Of a stretch of 64,000 nucleotides of DNA, positions 34,335-41,991 are shown piece by piece. Position 1 is the first letter of the stretch. Each line of letters starts with the position of its first letter. Source of the DNA: JBFWMG01 sp050251715. Lineage in GTDB: Bacteria; Desulfobacterota; Desulfovibrionia; Desulfovibrionales; Desulfovibrionaceae. The notes under the pieces were generated by a model. The model searched no databases, had not been told where the DNA came from, and saw only the letters and a program-made list of their open reading frames with translations. Position numbers and translations under genes: made by a program. The stretch is taken from NCBI GenBank assembly GCA_050251715.1, contig JBFWMG010000016.1:6237-70236 (forward strand). Direction: 5' to 3'.

Positions 34335-35931
34335 CCCGTTGGGCAGCGCGCGCGCACCCCGCGCCCGCGACGATCGCGGCCACGGCGCGGGCCACGGCAC
34401 GCGCAGCGTGTGCCCGGTGTGCCTTGCCGCCATCCCGGCCCAGCGGTGCCGCCGGGGCGACGACGTGGTGCTGCGCAAGGCCTGCCCGGACCACGGCGCA
34501 TTCGAGACCGTGCTCTGGCGGGGCGGTTATCCCGCGTTTGCAGACTGGAAGAGCCCAAAAACACCGTCCGCACCCCGCCATTGCCACACCCAAGGCACGG
34601 GCAACTGCCCCCACGACTGCGGCCTGTGCCCGGACCACGGCCAGCACACCTGCACCGCGCTGCTGGAAATCACGCAGCACTGCAACCTGCGCTGCCCGGT
34701 CTGTTTCGCCGGGGCCGGAGATCACTCCAGCGCGGAACAGGCCGATCCCGGCCTGCCGGCCATCGCCTTCTGGTACGACCGCGTCATCGAGGCGAGCGGC
34801 CATTGCAACATCCAGCTTTCCGGCGGCGAGCCCACGGTGCGCCACGACCTGCCCGCCATCATCGCCCTGGGCCGGGCCAAGGGTTTTTCCTTTATCCAGC
34901 TGAACACCAACGGCCTGCGCCTGGCCGACGACCCGGCCTATGCCCGCACCCTGCGCCAGGCCGGGCTGGCCTCGGTGTTTCTGCAATGCGACGGCGTGGA
35001 CGACGCGGTGTACGCCGCCCTGCGCGGCAGGCCGTTGTGGGCGATCAAGCAACGGGCCGTCCGCCATGCCGTGGACGCGGGACTGGGGGTGGTGCTGGTG
35101 GCCACGGTGGCGCCCGGCGTGAACGACGGCCAGTTGGGCGCGCTGGTGCGCTACGCGCTGACCGCCGGGCCGCTGGTGCGCGGCGTGCATTTCCAGCCCA
35201 TCAGCTATTTTGGCCGCTATGCCGTGCCGGGCGCAAGGGCTGCGGCCAGCGCGCCCCATGCCGGTCCGCCGGACGCGGCGCGCATCACCCTGCCCGACAT
35301 CATGCGCGGGCTGGAGACCCAGACGCACGGCATGGTGCGCGTGGCCCACTGCCGCCCGCCCGGTTGCGAGCACGCATTGTGCTCGTTCCACGCCAGCTAT
35401 GTGCGCACGGCGCAAGGCGGCCTGCGACGGCTGGCTGGCGACGCCCCGTGCTGCGGGCCAAAGCCCGCCCCGCCGTCCGCCCCGTCGGCCAGTCCTCCGT
35501 CCGCCCCTCCGTCCGCTGTGGACGGCGCGCGGCGCTCCATTGCCTACACGGCCCGGCAGTGGGCCGCGCCCCCGGCCCGCGCCTGCGCCGCGCCAGGCAC
35601 AAGGGACAGCGCCGAGAAAAATCGAACGCCCGCGTCCTTGTCCGGGCAAGGGGCAGCGCCCGGCCCGGCCCAGGCTCCCACTCTGCCGGGCGCGCCCGGC
35701 ACGGGCATGTCCCTGGACGCCTTTTTGGAGCAGGCGCGCACATGGACGTTCTCCGTCTCGGCCATGGCCTTTCAGGACGCCTGGACCCTGGATCTGGAGC
35801 GGCTCAAGGGCTGCTGCATCCATGTGGTCGCCCCGGACGGCAGGCTGGTGCCGTTCTGCGCCTACAATCTCACGGCGGCGGATGGCCGCCCGCTGTATCG
35901 CGGCCAATCGGAGCCACCATGCCAGCCCTGA
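34327..35931 (+). CDS. radical SAM protein of the mop cluster (TrsS-like)
   Basis: 534 aa. The N-terminal zinc-ribbon-like CPVCLAAIPAQRC and CPHDCGLCPDH precede the radical SAM motif CNLRCPVC, SGGEPTVRHDLP and TNGLRLAD. A C-terminal module ends in LERLKGCCIHVVAPDGRLVP. Between them, roughly residues 375-460, lies an Ala/Pro-rich low-complexity linker. I recall relatives named radical SAM (seleno)protein TrsS, some with Sec in a position like the CC here. This copy has cysteines only. Substrate unknown: a cofactor or peptide modification linked to the aldehyde oxidase is plausible. Confidence 0.78.
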   Translation: MFDPLGSARAPRARDDRGHGAGHGTRSVCPVCLAAIPAQRCRRGDDVVLRKACPDHGAFETVLWRGGYPAFADWKSPKTPSAPRHCHTQGTGNCPHDCGLCPDHGQHTCTALLEITQHCNLRCPVCFAGAGDHSSAEQADPGLPAIAFWYDRVIEASGHCNIQLSGGEPTVRHDLPAIIALGRAKGFSFIQLNTNGLRLADDPAYARTLRQAGLASVFLQCDGVDDAVYAALRGRPLWAIKQRAVRHAVDAGLGVVLVATVAPGVNDGQLGALVRYALTAGPLVRGVHFQPISYFGRYAVPGARAAASAPHAGPPDAARITLPDIMRGLETQTHGMVRVAHCRPPGCEHALCSFHASYVRTAQGGLRRLAGDAPCCGPKPAPPSAPSASPPSAPPSAVDGARRSIAYTARQWAAPPARACAAPGTRDSAEKNRTPASLSGQGAAPGPAQAPTLPGAPGTGMSLDAFLEQARTWTFSVSAMAFQDAWTLDLERLKGCCIHVVAPDGRLVPFCAYNLTAADGRPLYRGQSEPPCQP

Positions 35932-37214
35932 CCCCGCTCGACCCATGGATCGCCGTCCGCCTGGGCTGTGCCAGCCCGGTCACGCGCACATCCCTGGACG
36001 CGTGGCAGGCCGCCCGGCTGCGCGAGACCGTGGCCCGAGCCCAGGCCGCCAGCCCCTTTTACGCCGCGCATCTGGCCGGAATGGACGCCGCCTCGCTCGC
36101 CAGCCCGGCCCATGTGGCCAACCTGCCGCTCATGACCGAGGACACCCTGCGCCGCGAGGGCCAGCGCCTGCTCTGCGTGCCCCAGGACGCGGTGGCGCGC
36201 GTGGTGTCCCTGCGCAGCTCCGGCACCACCGGCCCGGCCAAGCGGCTCTGTTTTTCCGACGCGGACCTGGAACTGACCATGGATTTCTTTGCCCACGGCA
36301 TGACCACCTTTACCCGGCCCGGCCAGACCGTGTGCATCCTGCTGCCCGGCCAGTCGCCGGACAGCGTGGGCGACCTGCTGGCCCGCGCCCTGGCCCGCTT
36401 TGGCGCACGCGGGGTCATCCACGGGCTGGCCCCGGACCCGGCAGAGGCGGTGCGCGTTGCCGCCGCGTGCCGCGCCGGCGTCATCGTGGGCTTTCCGGTG
36501 CAGGTGCTGGCCATGGCGCGGCTGGCCGAGGCCTCCCGCACCCGGCTCGCCCCGACCGCCGTGCTGCTCTGCTCGGACTACGTGCCCCGCGCCGTGGAGC
36601 GCGAGGTGGATCGCATCTGGGGCTGCCCCGTGCACAGCCATTGGGGCACGGTGGAAACCGGCCTGGGCGGCGGCGTGTCCTGCGCCGCGCGGGACGGCTG
36701 CCACCTGCGCGAGGCGGACCTGCTGGTGGAGGTGCTGGCCCCGGACAACACGCCCCTGCCCGACGGCGCGTGGGGCGAACTGGCCATCACCACGCTCACC
36801 CGGCGCGCCATGCCGCTCATCCGCTACCGCACCGGCGACCTGGGCCGCGTGCTGCCCGGCCCCTGCGCCTGCGGCAGCGCGGTGCGGCGGCTGGACAGGG
36901 TGCAAGGCCGCCTGGCCCAGGCCGTGCCCATGCCCGGCGCGGCGACGCTCACCATGCCCCTGCTGGACGAGGCGCTGCTGCCCGTGCCCGGCGTGCTCGA
37001 CGTGCGGGCAAGCCTCTCGGGGCACAACGGCAACCGTTGCCTGCACGCCGCCCTGGCCACCCTGCCCGGCTGCGAGGACGCCGCGCGCCGCGCCGCGCGC
37101 GATGCCCTGGCCGCGCTGCCGTCATGCGCGGGCCTCTCTTTGGACATCACCACCCTTCCCTGGACGGAACCAGGCATCAGCCCGGCAAAGCGCACCCTAC
37201 GGAGGGAACCATGA
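35919..37214 (+). CDS. PaaK-like AMP-forming ligase of the mop cluster
   Basis: 431 aa, adenylate-forming family. ATP-binding P-loop SLRSSGTTGPAKRLCFSDAD, HSHWGTVETGLGGGVSC and RYRTGDLGRVLPGPCACG are typical of phenylacetate-CoA ligase-like proteins. The C-terminal catalytic lysine region is SPAKRTLRREP at the very end, so the C-terminal lid is short. It overlaps the neighbours on both sides. Its acid substrate is unknown, but activation of the acid formed by the aldehyde oxidase or of a cofactor carboxylate are both possible. Confidence 0.78.
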   Translation: MPALTPLDPWIAVRLGCASPVTRTSLDAWQAARLRETVARAQAASPFYAAHLAGMDAASLASPAHVANLPLMTEDTLRREGQRLLCVPQDAVARVVSLRSSGTTGPAKRLCFSDADLELTMDFFAHGMTTFTRPGQTVCILLPGQSPDSVGDLLARALARFGARGVIHGLAPDPAEAVRVAAACRAGVIVGFPVQVLAMARLAEASRTRLAPTAVLLCSDYVPRAVEREVDRIWGCPVHSHWGTVETGLGGGVSCAARDGCHLREADLLVEVLAPDNTPLPDGAWGELAITTLTRRAMPLIRYRTGDLGRVLPGPCACGSAVRRLDRVQGRLAQAVPMPGAATLTMPLLDEALLPVPGVLDVRASLSGHNGNRCLHAALATLPGCEDAARRAARDALAALPSCAGLSLDITTLPWTEPGISPAKRTLRREP

Positions 37215-38257
37215 TCGATCTCATGCAATCCCTGGCCGACCTGCTGGAGCAGGGCGAAGACGCGGCCCTGGCCGCCATATGCCTGCAAAGCGGCTCCACG
37301 CCGCGCACGGCGGGCGCGTGCATGGCCGTGCGCCGCAACGGGTCCATCCACGGCACCATCGGCGGCGGGCTGGTGGAGGCGCAGGTCATAACGGCCTGCC
37401 GCGCCCTCCTCGACTCGGACGCCCCGGCCCGGCTGCACCGCTTTGACCTGGACAACACCCAGGCCGCCCAGGCGGGCATGATCTGCGGCGGCAGGCTGGA
37501 TGTGGCGCTCGTGCGCCTGGCCGCCAACGCACCCGATGGTGCGCTGTGCCGCGCCGCCGTGGCGGCCTTGCGCCAGGGGCGGACCGCGACCCTGGTCTGC
37601 GGTTTGGACGGGCCTGAACGCTTTGTGCTGCTGGACAACGCCCCGGCCCCGGACCTGCCCCAACCGCCCGACGCCCTGGTGCGGGCCGCGACCGGCGCCC
37701 TGGCGCGCCTGCCGGAAGCGCAGGCCATGGACACCCCGTCGGGCCGCGTGCTCGTGCTGCCCATGGCCGTGCAAAGCACGGCCATCATCGTGGGAGCCGG
37801 GCATGTGGGGCAGCACACCGCCGCCATGCTGGCCCAGGTGGGCTTTCGCACCGTGGTCATCGACGACCGGGCCGAATTCGCCAACCCCGAGCGGTTCCCC
37901 ACCGCGTCCCGCATCCTTGTGCCCGGCAGCTTCGAGGGCTGCCTGGACGCGGCGGGCGTGAACGCGGACAGCTACGTGGTCATCCTCACGCGCGGCCACG
38001 TGCACGACAAGACCGTGCTGGCCCAGGCGCTGCGCACGCCCGCCGCGTACATCGGCATGATCGGCAGCCGCCGCAAGCGCGACGCCACCTACGCCGCCCT
38101 GCGCGCCGAGGGCGTGGACGACGCGGCCATCGCCCGCACCCACTGTCCCATAGGCCTCGCCATCGGCGCGGAAACGCCCGAGGAAATCGCCCTGTCCATC
38201 GCGGCGGAAATGGTGCAGGCGCGGGCGCACAGGAGGCGGCGTGGCCCCGGCATGTGA
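37211..38257 (+). CDS. XdhC-family molybdenum hydroxylase maturation factor
   Basis: 348 aa. N-terminal CoxI/XdhC domain with ICLQSGSTPRTAGACMAVR and GSIHGTIGGGLVEAQV; C-terminal Rossmann domain with AIIVGAGHVGQHTAAMLAQ and the YIGMIGSRRKRDATYAAL motif. XdhC proteins load and sulfurate the Mo cofactor before it enters xanthine-oxidase-family enzymes. Here it would serve the mop product. The start overlaps the previous stop as ATGA. Confidence 0.87.
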   Translation: MIDLMQSLADLLEQGEDAALAAICLQSGSTPRTAGACMAVRRNGSIHGTIGGGLVEAQVITACRALLDSDAPARLHRFDLDNTQAAQAGMICGGRLDVALVRLAANAPDGALCRAAVAALRQGRTATLVCGLDGPERFVLLDNAPAPDLPQPPDALVRAATGALARLPEAQAMDTPSGRVLVLPMAVQSTAIIVGAGHVGQHTAAMLAQVGFRTVVIDDRAEFANPERFPTASRILVPGSFEGCLDAAGVNADSYVVILTRGHVHDKTVLAQALRTPAAYIGMIGSRRKRDATYAALRAEGVDDAAIARTHCPIGLAIGAETPEEIALSIAAEMVQARAHRRRRGPGM

Positions 38258-39401
38258 GCCCGGCGCGCTGGACGCCGTCATCCTGGCGGCGGGCCTGTCC
38301 AGCCGCATGGACGGCTTCAAGCCGCTCTACCCCTTGGGCAACGGCACGGTGCTGGGCCAGGCCATCGCCCTGTTCCAGGACGCGGGCGTGCGCGAGGTAC
38401 TGGTGGTGTCGGGCCACAACGGCGCGGCCGTGGACGCGGCGGCGCGCGCTGCCGGGGCGCGCCCCGTGCGCAACCACGCCTTTGCCTCGGGCATGTTCAC
38501 TTCCGTGCAGGCGGGCGCGGCGGCGCTGCGGCCCGATGCGGCGGCGTTCCTGCTGCTGCCCGTGGACATCCCCCTGGTGCGGCCCGCCACGGTGCGCGCG
38601 CTCCTGGCCGCGTGGCGCGGCCACGCGCGGCTGGTCACGCACCCCACATTTCGCGGCACACGAGGCCACCCGCCGCTGGTCGCCGCCCTCCTGCGCGAGG
38701 CCATCATCCGGTGGACCGGCCCCCGGGGTCTGCGCGGCCTGTTGGACACCCTGGAGGCGCGCGCCTCCTACGATGTGGCCGACGTGCCGGTGGCGGACGC
38801 GGGCATCCTGCACGACATGGACACCGAGGCGGACTATGCCCGCCTGGCCGCGCGCTGGAGCCAACGCGACCTGCCCAGCCGCGAGGAATGCGCGGCCCTG
38901 CTGCGCCTGGCGGGCACCCCGGCCCTCGCCGTGGCGCACGGCCAGGCCGTGGCCAAGGTGGCCGTGGCCGTGGCCGAGGCGCTCAACCGGCACGGCGCCG
39001 GTCCCTCGCTGGACAGCGACCGCATAGACCGCGCCGCCCTGCTGCACGACGTGGCCAAGGGCGACGCGCACCACGAGGCCGCCGGGGCCGCCCTGCTCGA
39101 CGCGCACGGCTTCCCGGCCATCGGCGCCATCGTGGCCGCGCACCGGGACATCCCGCCCCACCCCGAACGCCCCCTGGACGAGGCGGACGTGGTGTTCATG
39201 GCCGACAAGCTGGTGGCTGGCGTCACGCTCGTGCCCATCGAGGCCCGGTACGGCCAGGTGCTTGAACGGCACGGCCACGACCCCGTGGCCCGCGCGGCCA
39301 TCGAAGGCCGCCTGGCCAACGCCCTGGCCATGCGCCAGCGCATGGAGGCCGTCACGGCCATCCCGCTGACCGCTCTGGCGGCCCAGGCCTTGGAGGCATG
39401 A
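38241..39401 (+). CDS. MocA-like nucleotidyltransferase fused to an HD hydrolase domain
   Basis: 386 aa from GTG 38241 (AGGAGG 6 bases before). The N-terminal half is a MobA/MocA-type transferase: VILAAGLSSRMDGFKPLYPL, LLPVDIPLVRPATV, GTRGHPPLVAALL. It probably makes the cytosine (or guanine) dinucleotide form of molybdopterin, and Mop needs the cytosine form. The C-terminal half is an HD domain: ALLHDVAKGDAHHEAAGAAL and AHRDIPPHP. The fusion of a cofactor transferase with a phosphohydrolase is unusual. Confidence 0.8.
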   Translation: MAPACEPGALDAVILAAGLSSRMDGFKPLYPLGNGTVLGQAIALFQDAGVREVLVVSGHNGAAVDAAARAAGARPVRNHAFASGMFTSVQAGAAALRPDAAAFLLLPVDIPLVRPATVRALLAAWRGHARLVTHPTFRGTRGHPPLVAALLREAIIRWTGPRGLRGLLDTLEARASYDVADVPVADAGILHDMDTEADYARLAARWSQRDLPSREECAALLRLAGTPALAVAHGQAVAKVAVAVAEALNRHGAGPSLDSDRIDRAALLHDVAKGDAHHEAAGAALLDAHGFPAIGAIVAAHRDIPPHPERPLDEADVVFMADKLVAGVTLVPIEARYGQVLERHGHDPVARAAIEGRLANALAMRQRMEAVTAIPLTALAAQALEA

Positions 39402-40015
39402 TGCGCGGCATGGTCCTGCTGCTGCGCCACGGGCGCATCCCCCAGGTTTCCCCCCGCCGCTTCGTGGGCCAGACCGACCCGCCCCTGGACAACGTGGGCC
39501 GCGCCCAGGCCGAGGCCGTGCGCCGCCGCCTGGAGGACACGCCCCTGGCCAGGGTGGTGTCCAGCGACCTGCGCCGCGCCCTGGACACGGCGGCCATCGT
39601 GTGCCGTGGCAGGGAGATGCGCATCGAACCCGAACCCGCCCTGCGCGAAATCTGCCTGGGCGCGTGGGAAGGGTTGACCGTGGACGAGGTGCGGGCCCGC
39701 TTCCCCGGCGCGTACGAGGCGCGCGGCCAGGACATGGCCCACGCCCGGCCCGAGGGCGGCGAAAGTTTTGCCGATCTGGACGCGCGCGCCTGGCCCGTGT
39801 TCGCACGCGTCGCGCGGACCGCCCATGCGGCGGGAGCCACGCTGGTGGTGGCCCACGCGGGGGTGAACAGGGTGCTGCTGTGCCACGCCCTTGGCATGCC
39901 TCTGGCCCACCTGTTCCGGCTGGGCCAGGACTACTGTTGCCTGAACGTCATCCAGCCCGCGCACCACGGCTTTGTGCTGCACGGCCTCAATCAGCTCCAG
40001 GAGGAATCCCCATGA
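39398..40015 (+). CDS. histidine phosphatase family protein (CobC/phosphoglycerate mutase-like)
   Basis: 205 aa. Catalytic RHG in VLLLRHGRIPQ, arginine in VVSSDLRRALDTA, glutamate in LREICLGAWEGLTVDEVRA and second histidine in VVAHAGVNRVLLCHALG. This resembles alpha-ribazole phosphatase (CobC) more than glycolytic mutases. ATGA overlap with the transferase-HD gene and with the next gene suggests a joint task, perhaps removing a phosphate from a cofactor precursor. The substrate is unknown. Confidence 0.82.
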   Translation: MMRGMVLLLRHGRIPQVSPRRFVGQTDPPLDNVGRAQAEAVRRRLEDTPLARVVSSDLRRALDTAAIVCRGREMRIEPEPALREICLGAWEGLTVDEVRARFPGAYEARGQDMAHARPEGGESFADLDARAWPVFARVARTAHAAGATLVVAHAGVNRVLLCHALGMPLAHLFRLGQDYCCLNVIQPAHHGFVLHGLNQLQEESP

Positions 40016-40704
40016 AACTGACGCCCGTGGTCGCCCTTTCCCTGGCTCTGCAACGGACCTTTCCCCACGTGTTCCGGCAGGTTCACCTGCTCAAGACCAA
40101 ACACGACCAGGGCGAGTCGCCGCGCCTCGCGTGGCCGGACTGGTGCGTGTTCCCCATCGGCCTGTCCTTTGACCTGTTGCGCGGGTCGTATGGGTATGAG
40201 CGCAACGGCGTGGAGCCGTTTCTGCTCTCGGCCCTGGCCGGTTGGGAGACGGAACGGCGCATCGTGCGGCTCGACCCCGCCGCCCTGCCCCGCACGGACG
40301 GCCTGCCCTCGGTCAACGGGGTGCCGGTCACGGCCCTGAGCAGCCAGACGTGGCGCTGCCTGTACGTGGCGTATGAGGGAGACGCGGAAGAGACGCATGG
40401 CGCCTTGGGATCATTCATTTTCTGCAACTACAACGGCCCCGGCGAGGATGACCTCGTGTTCCTGCTCCACCTGGACCCGTACCGGGTGGAGCCAGTGACC
40501 TTCCCGTTGCAGCCTCGCGGCAAGACCCTGGGCGGCCTGGCCGTTGATCTGGAACGCGCCCTGCGCGCGGGCTGCCCCACGGCGGCGCGGGCCGAAGACG
40601 GGCTGTTCGACACGCTCATGGCGCTGTGCCGGGTCAATCTGGGATTTCTGGACACCATCTGCCGCGCCCCGCACTGCGCCGCCCAAACCCTGCGTCCCCA
40701 ATAG
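40012..40704 (+). CDS. conserved protein of unknown function closing the mop cluster
   Basis: 230 aa, no signature I recognise and no signal peptide or membrane segment. It has RQVHLLKTKHDQGESPRLAW, WPDWCVFPIGLSFDLLRGSY and GSFIFCNYNGPGEDDLVFLL. The mid part could be an ATP- or substrate-binding region, but nothing is certain. ATGA overlap with the phosphatase gene says it belongs to the operon. It is the last gene, and the 312-base gap after it looks like a new promoter region. Confidence 0.7.
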   Translation: MKLTPVVALSLALQRTFPHVFRQVHLLKTKHDQGESPRLAWPDWCVFPIGLSFDLLRGSYGYERNGVEPFLLSALAGWETERRIVRLDPAALPRTDGLPSVNGVPVTALSSQTWRCLYVAYEGDAEETHGALGSFIFCNYNGPGEDDLVFLLHLDPYRVEPVTFPLQPRGKTLGGLAVDLERALRAGCPTAARAEDGLFDTLMALCRVNLGFLDTICRAPHCAAQTLRPQ

Positions 40705-41016
40705 CCCCGGCCGGACGGCCGCAGCCCCATCCGCACCCCGCCACGCCCGGTGGCGCGGCCGCTCGCCATGGCCCGTCCCCCTGCGGCGCGCCTCTCCCCC
40801 GGAGCAGAACGGCGCGTGCACGCGCCCGTATGCCCCCTCCAGCCAGCCGCCTTGCCCGAATACACACAGTCACTCCGAGCAAATACGCGCAACCAGGCAC
40901 GCGCATTGACATTGTCGAAACAGCCAAGCCCCTGCAATAGACAGAATCTATCTATTTGATTCAAAATAATAATGTGTTATTTTTAACATGCGAGTTGGCA
41001 GTAACAGGGAGTGGCG
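40705..41016. promoter_or_regulatory. intergenic region before the transposase-like gene
   Basis: The first two thirds are GC-rich and hold no feature I can name. The last 110 bases are AT-rich with two short inverted repeats, GAATC/GATTC (40944-40948, 40958-40962) and AAAATAA/TTATTTT (40963-40969, 40977-40983). These are likely promoter/operator DNA for the next gene. No terminal inverted repeat of an insertion sequence is visible. Confidence 0.45.
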
Positions 41017-41877
41017 ATGGACGTAACCTCTTTTCTTAAAATAGGAAAATCAGAAGCGAGCGCACGGCGCTTTTTGGCGGCGACATGCTGGGGCAAGGAA
41101 AAAAAATCGTGCCCCCGCTGCGGCGCGCAACCGGTCTACGCGCTTTCGGACCACCGCCTGCGCTGCGGGGCGTGCGGCTACACCTTCCATGACTTCAGCC
41201 GCCGTTTCCTGAACAATTGCGGGCTGACGGCGCAGCAGTGGGTCTGGTGCATCCGGCTTTTCTGCCTGGACACGCAGCCCGCCGTCATGGCGCGGCAGCT
41301 CGACATCACCCCCAACACGGCGGCCAGGGCCATCAAGACCATCCGCGCCGCCATCATGGCCCACTCCCTGGATGCGCCGCTCATCTTCGAACGCGGCCTC
41401 GGCTCGTCCCTGGGCACGGCCCGCACGCGGCGCAGGCGCTCGGGTCCGGGCGGCGGGCCGCAGGTGTTGCCCGTGCTCGGCGTGGTGGAGACCGGGGGCA
41501 TGGTCTTCGTGGATCTCATCCCGGATCTGGCCCCGGAATCCGTGGCCCATTTCTGCGCCAACTTCGGCCTCAAGGCGGCCCGGGTGGGCGACGTCATCTA
41601 TACGGACCGCTACCAGCACTACCAGACCCTCATGGTCTGCGACAAAGCCCTGCGCCAGGTTCCCCTGCTGCGCCGCAACGACAGGAAACTCGCCATAGAC
41701 GCCACGCACGGCTTCTGGCCCTACGCCAAGGAGCAGCTCAAGCAGCGGCGCGGCATCGCATGCCGCTATTTCCTCTTGTACATCAAGGAGTTGGAATTCC
41801 GTTTCAACAACCGGGCCCACGACATCTTCCATGATGTGGCCCGGTGCCTGTGCGCCCTGGTGCCAAAACTCAAGTAA
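41017..41877 (+). CDS. IS1595-like transposase-derived protein, probably immobile
   Basis: 286 aa from ATG 41017 (GGGAG upstream). The N-terminal zinc ribbon CPRCGAQPVYALSDHRLRCG and an HTH-like region (GLTAQQWVWCIRLFCLDTQP) precede a DDE-fold core. The expected first acid of the D-E/N triad is not seen in LIFERGLGSSLG. Asp197 in IYTDRYQHY fits the second. The third site reads HGFWPYAKEQLKQRRG where transposases have N-x-E-x-x-W. The C-terminal YIKELEFRFNNR matches the family. There are no flanking terminal repeats or target duplications, the frame is intact, and fdhA starts 114 bases downstream. A domesticated DNA-binding protein, perhaps a regulator of fdhAB, is my inference. A decayed insertion sequence is the alternative. 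Confidence 0.7.
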   Translation: MDVTSFLKIGKSEASARRFLAATCWGKEKKSCPRCGAQPVYALSDHRLRCGACGYTFHDFSRRFLNNCGLTAQQWVWCIRLFCLDTQPAVMARQLDITPNTAARAIKTIRAAIMAHSLDAPLIFERGLGSSLGTARTRRRRSGPGGGPQVLPVLGVVETGGMVFVDLIPDLAPESVAHFCANFGLKAARVGDVIYTDRYQHYQTLMVCDKALRQVPLLRRNDRKLAIDATHGFWPYAKEQLKQRRGIACRYFLLYIKELEFRFNNRAHDIFHDVARCLCALVPKLK

Positions 41878-41991
41878 GTCGCCCCCCTCTTCGTTTCCCG
41901 GTCACCCCCCGTTCCCCTATGGTTGCGCACAATGACAACCCCGGCGGCACCTTGCCGCACTGGATGCAACCGTTCATGAAGGAGGAAACGT

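Noticed and set aside
40705..41991. Complete insertion sequence around the transposase-like gene
   Set aside because: No terminal inverted repeats and no target-site duplication seen on either side.
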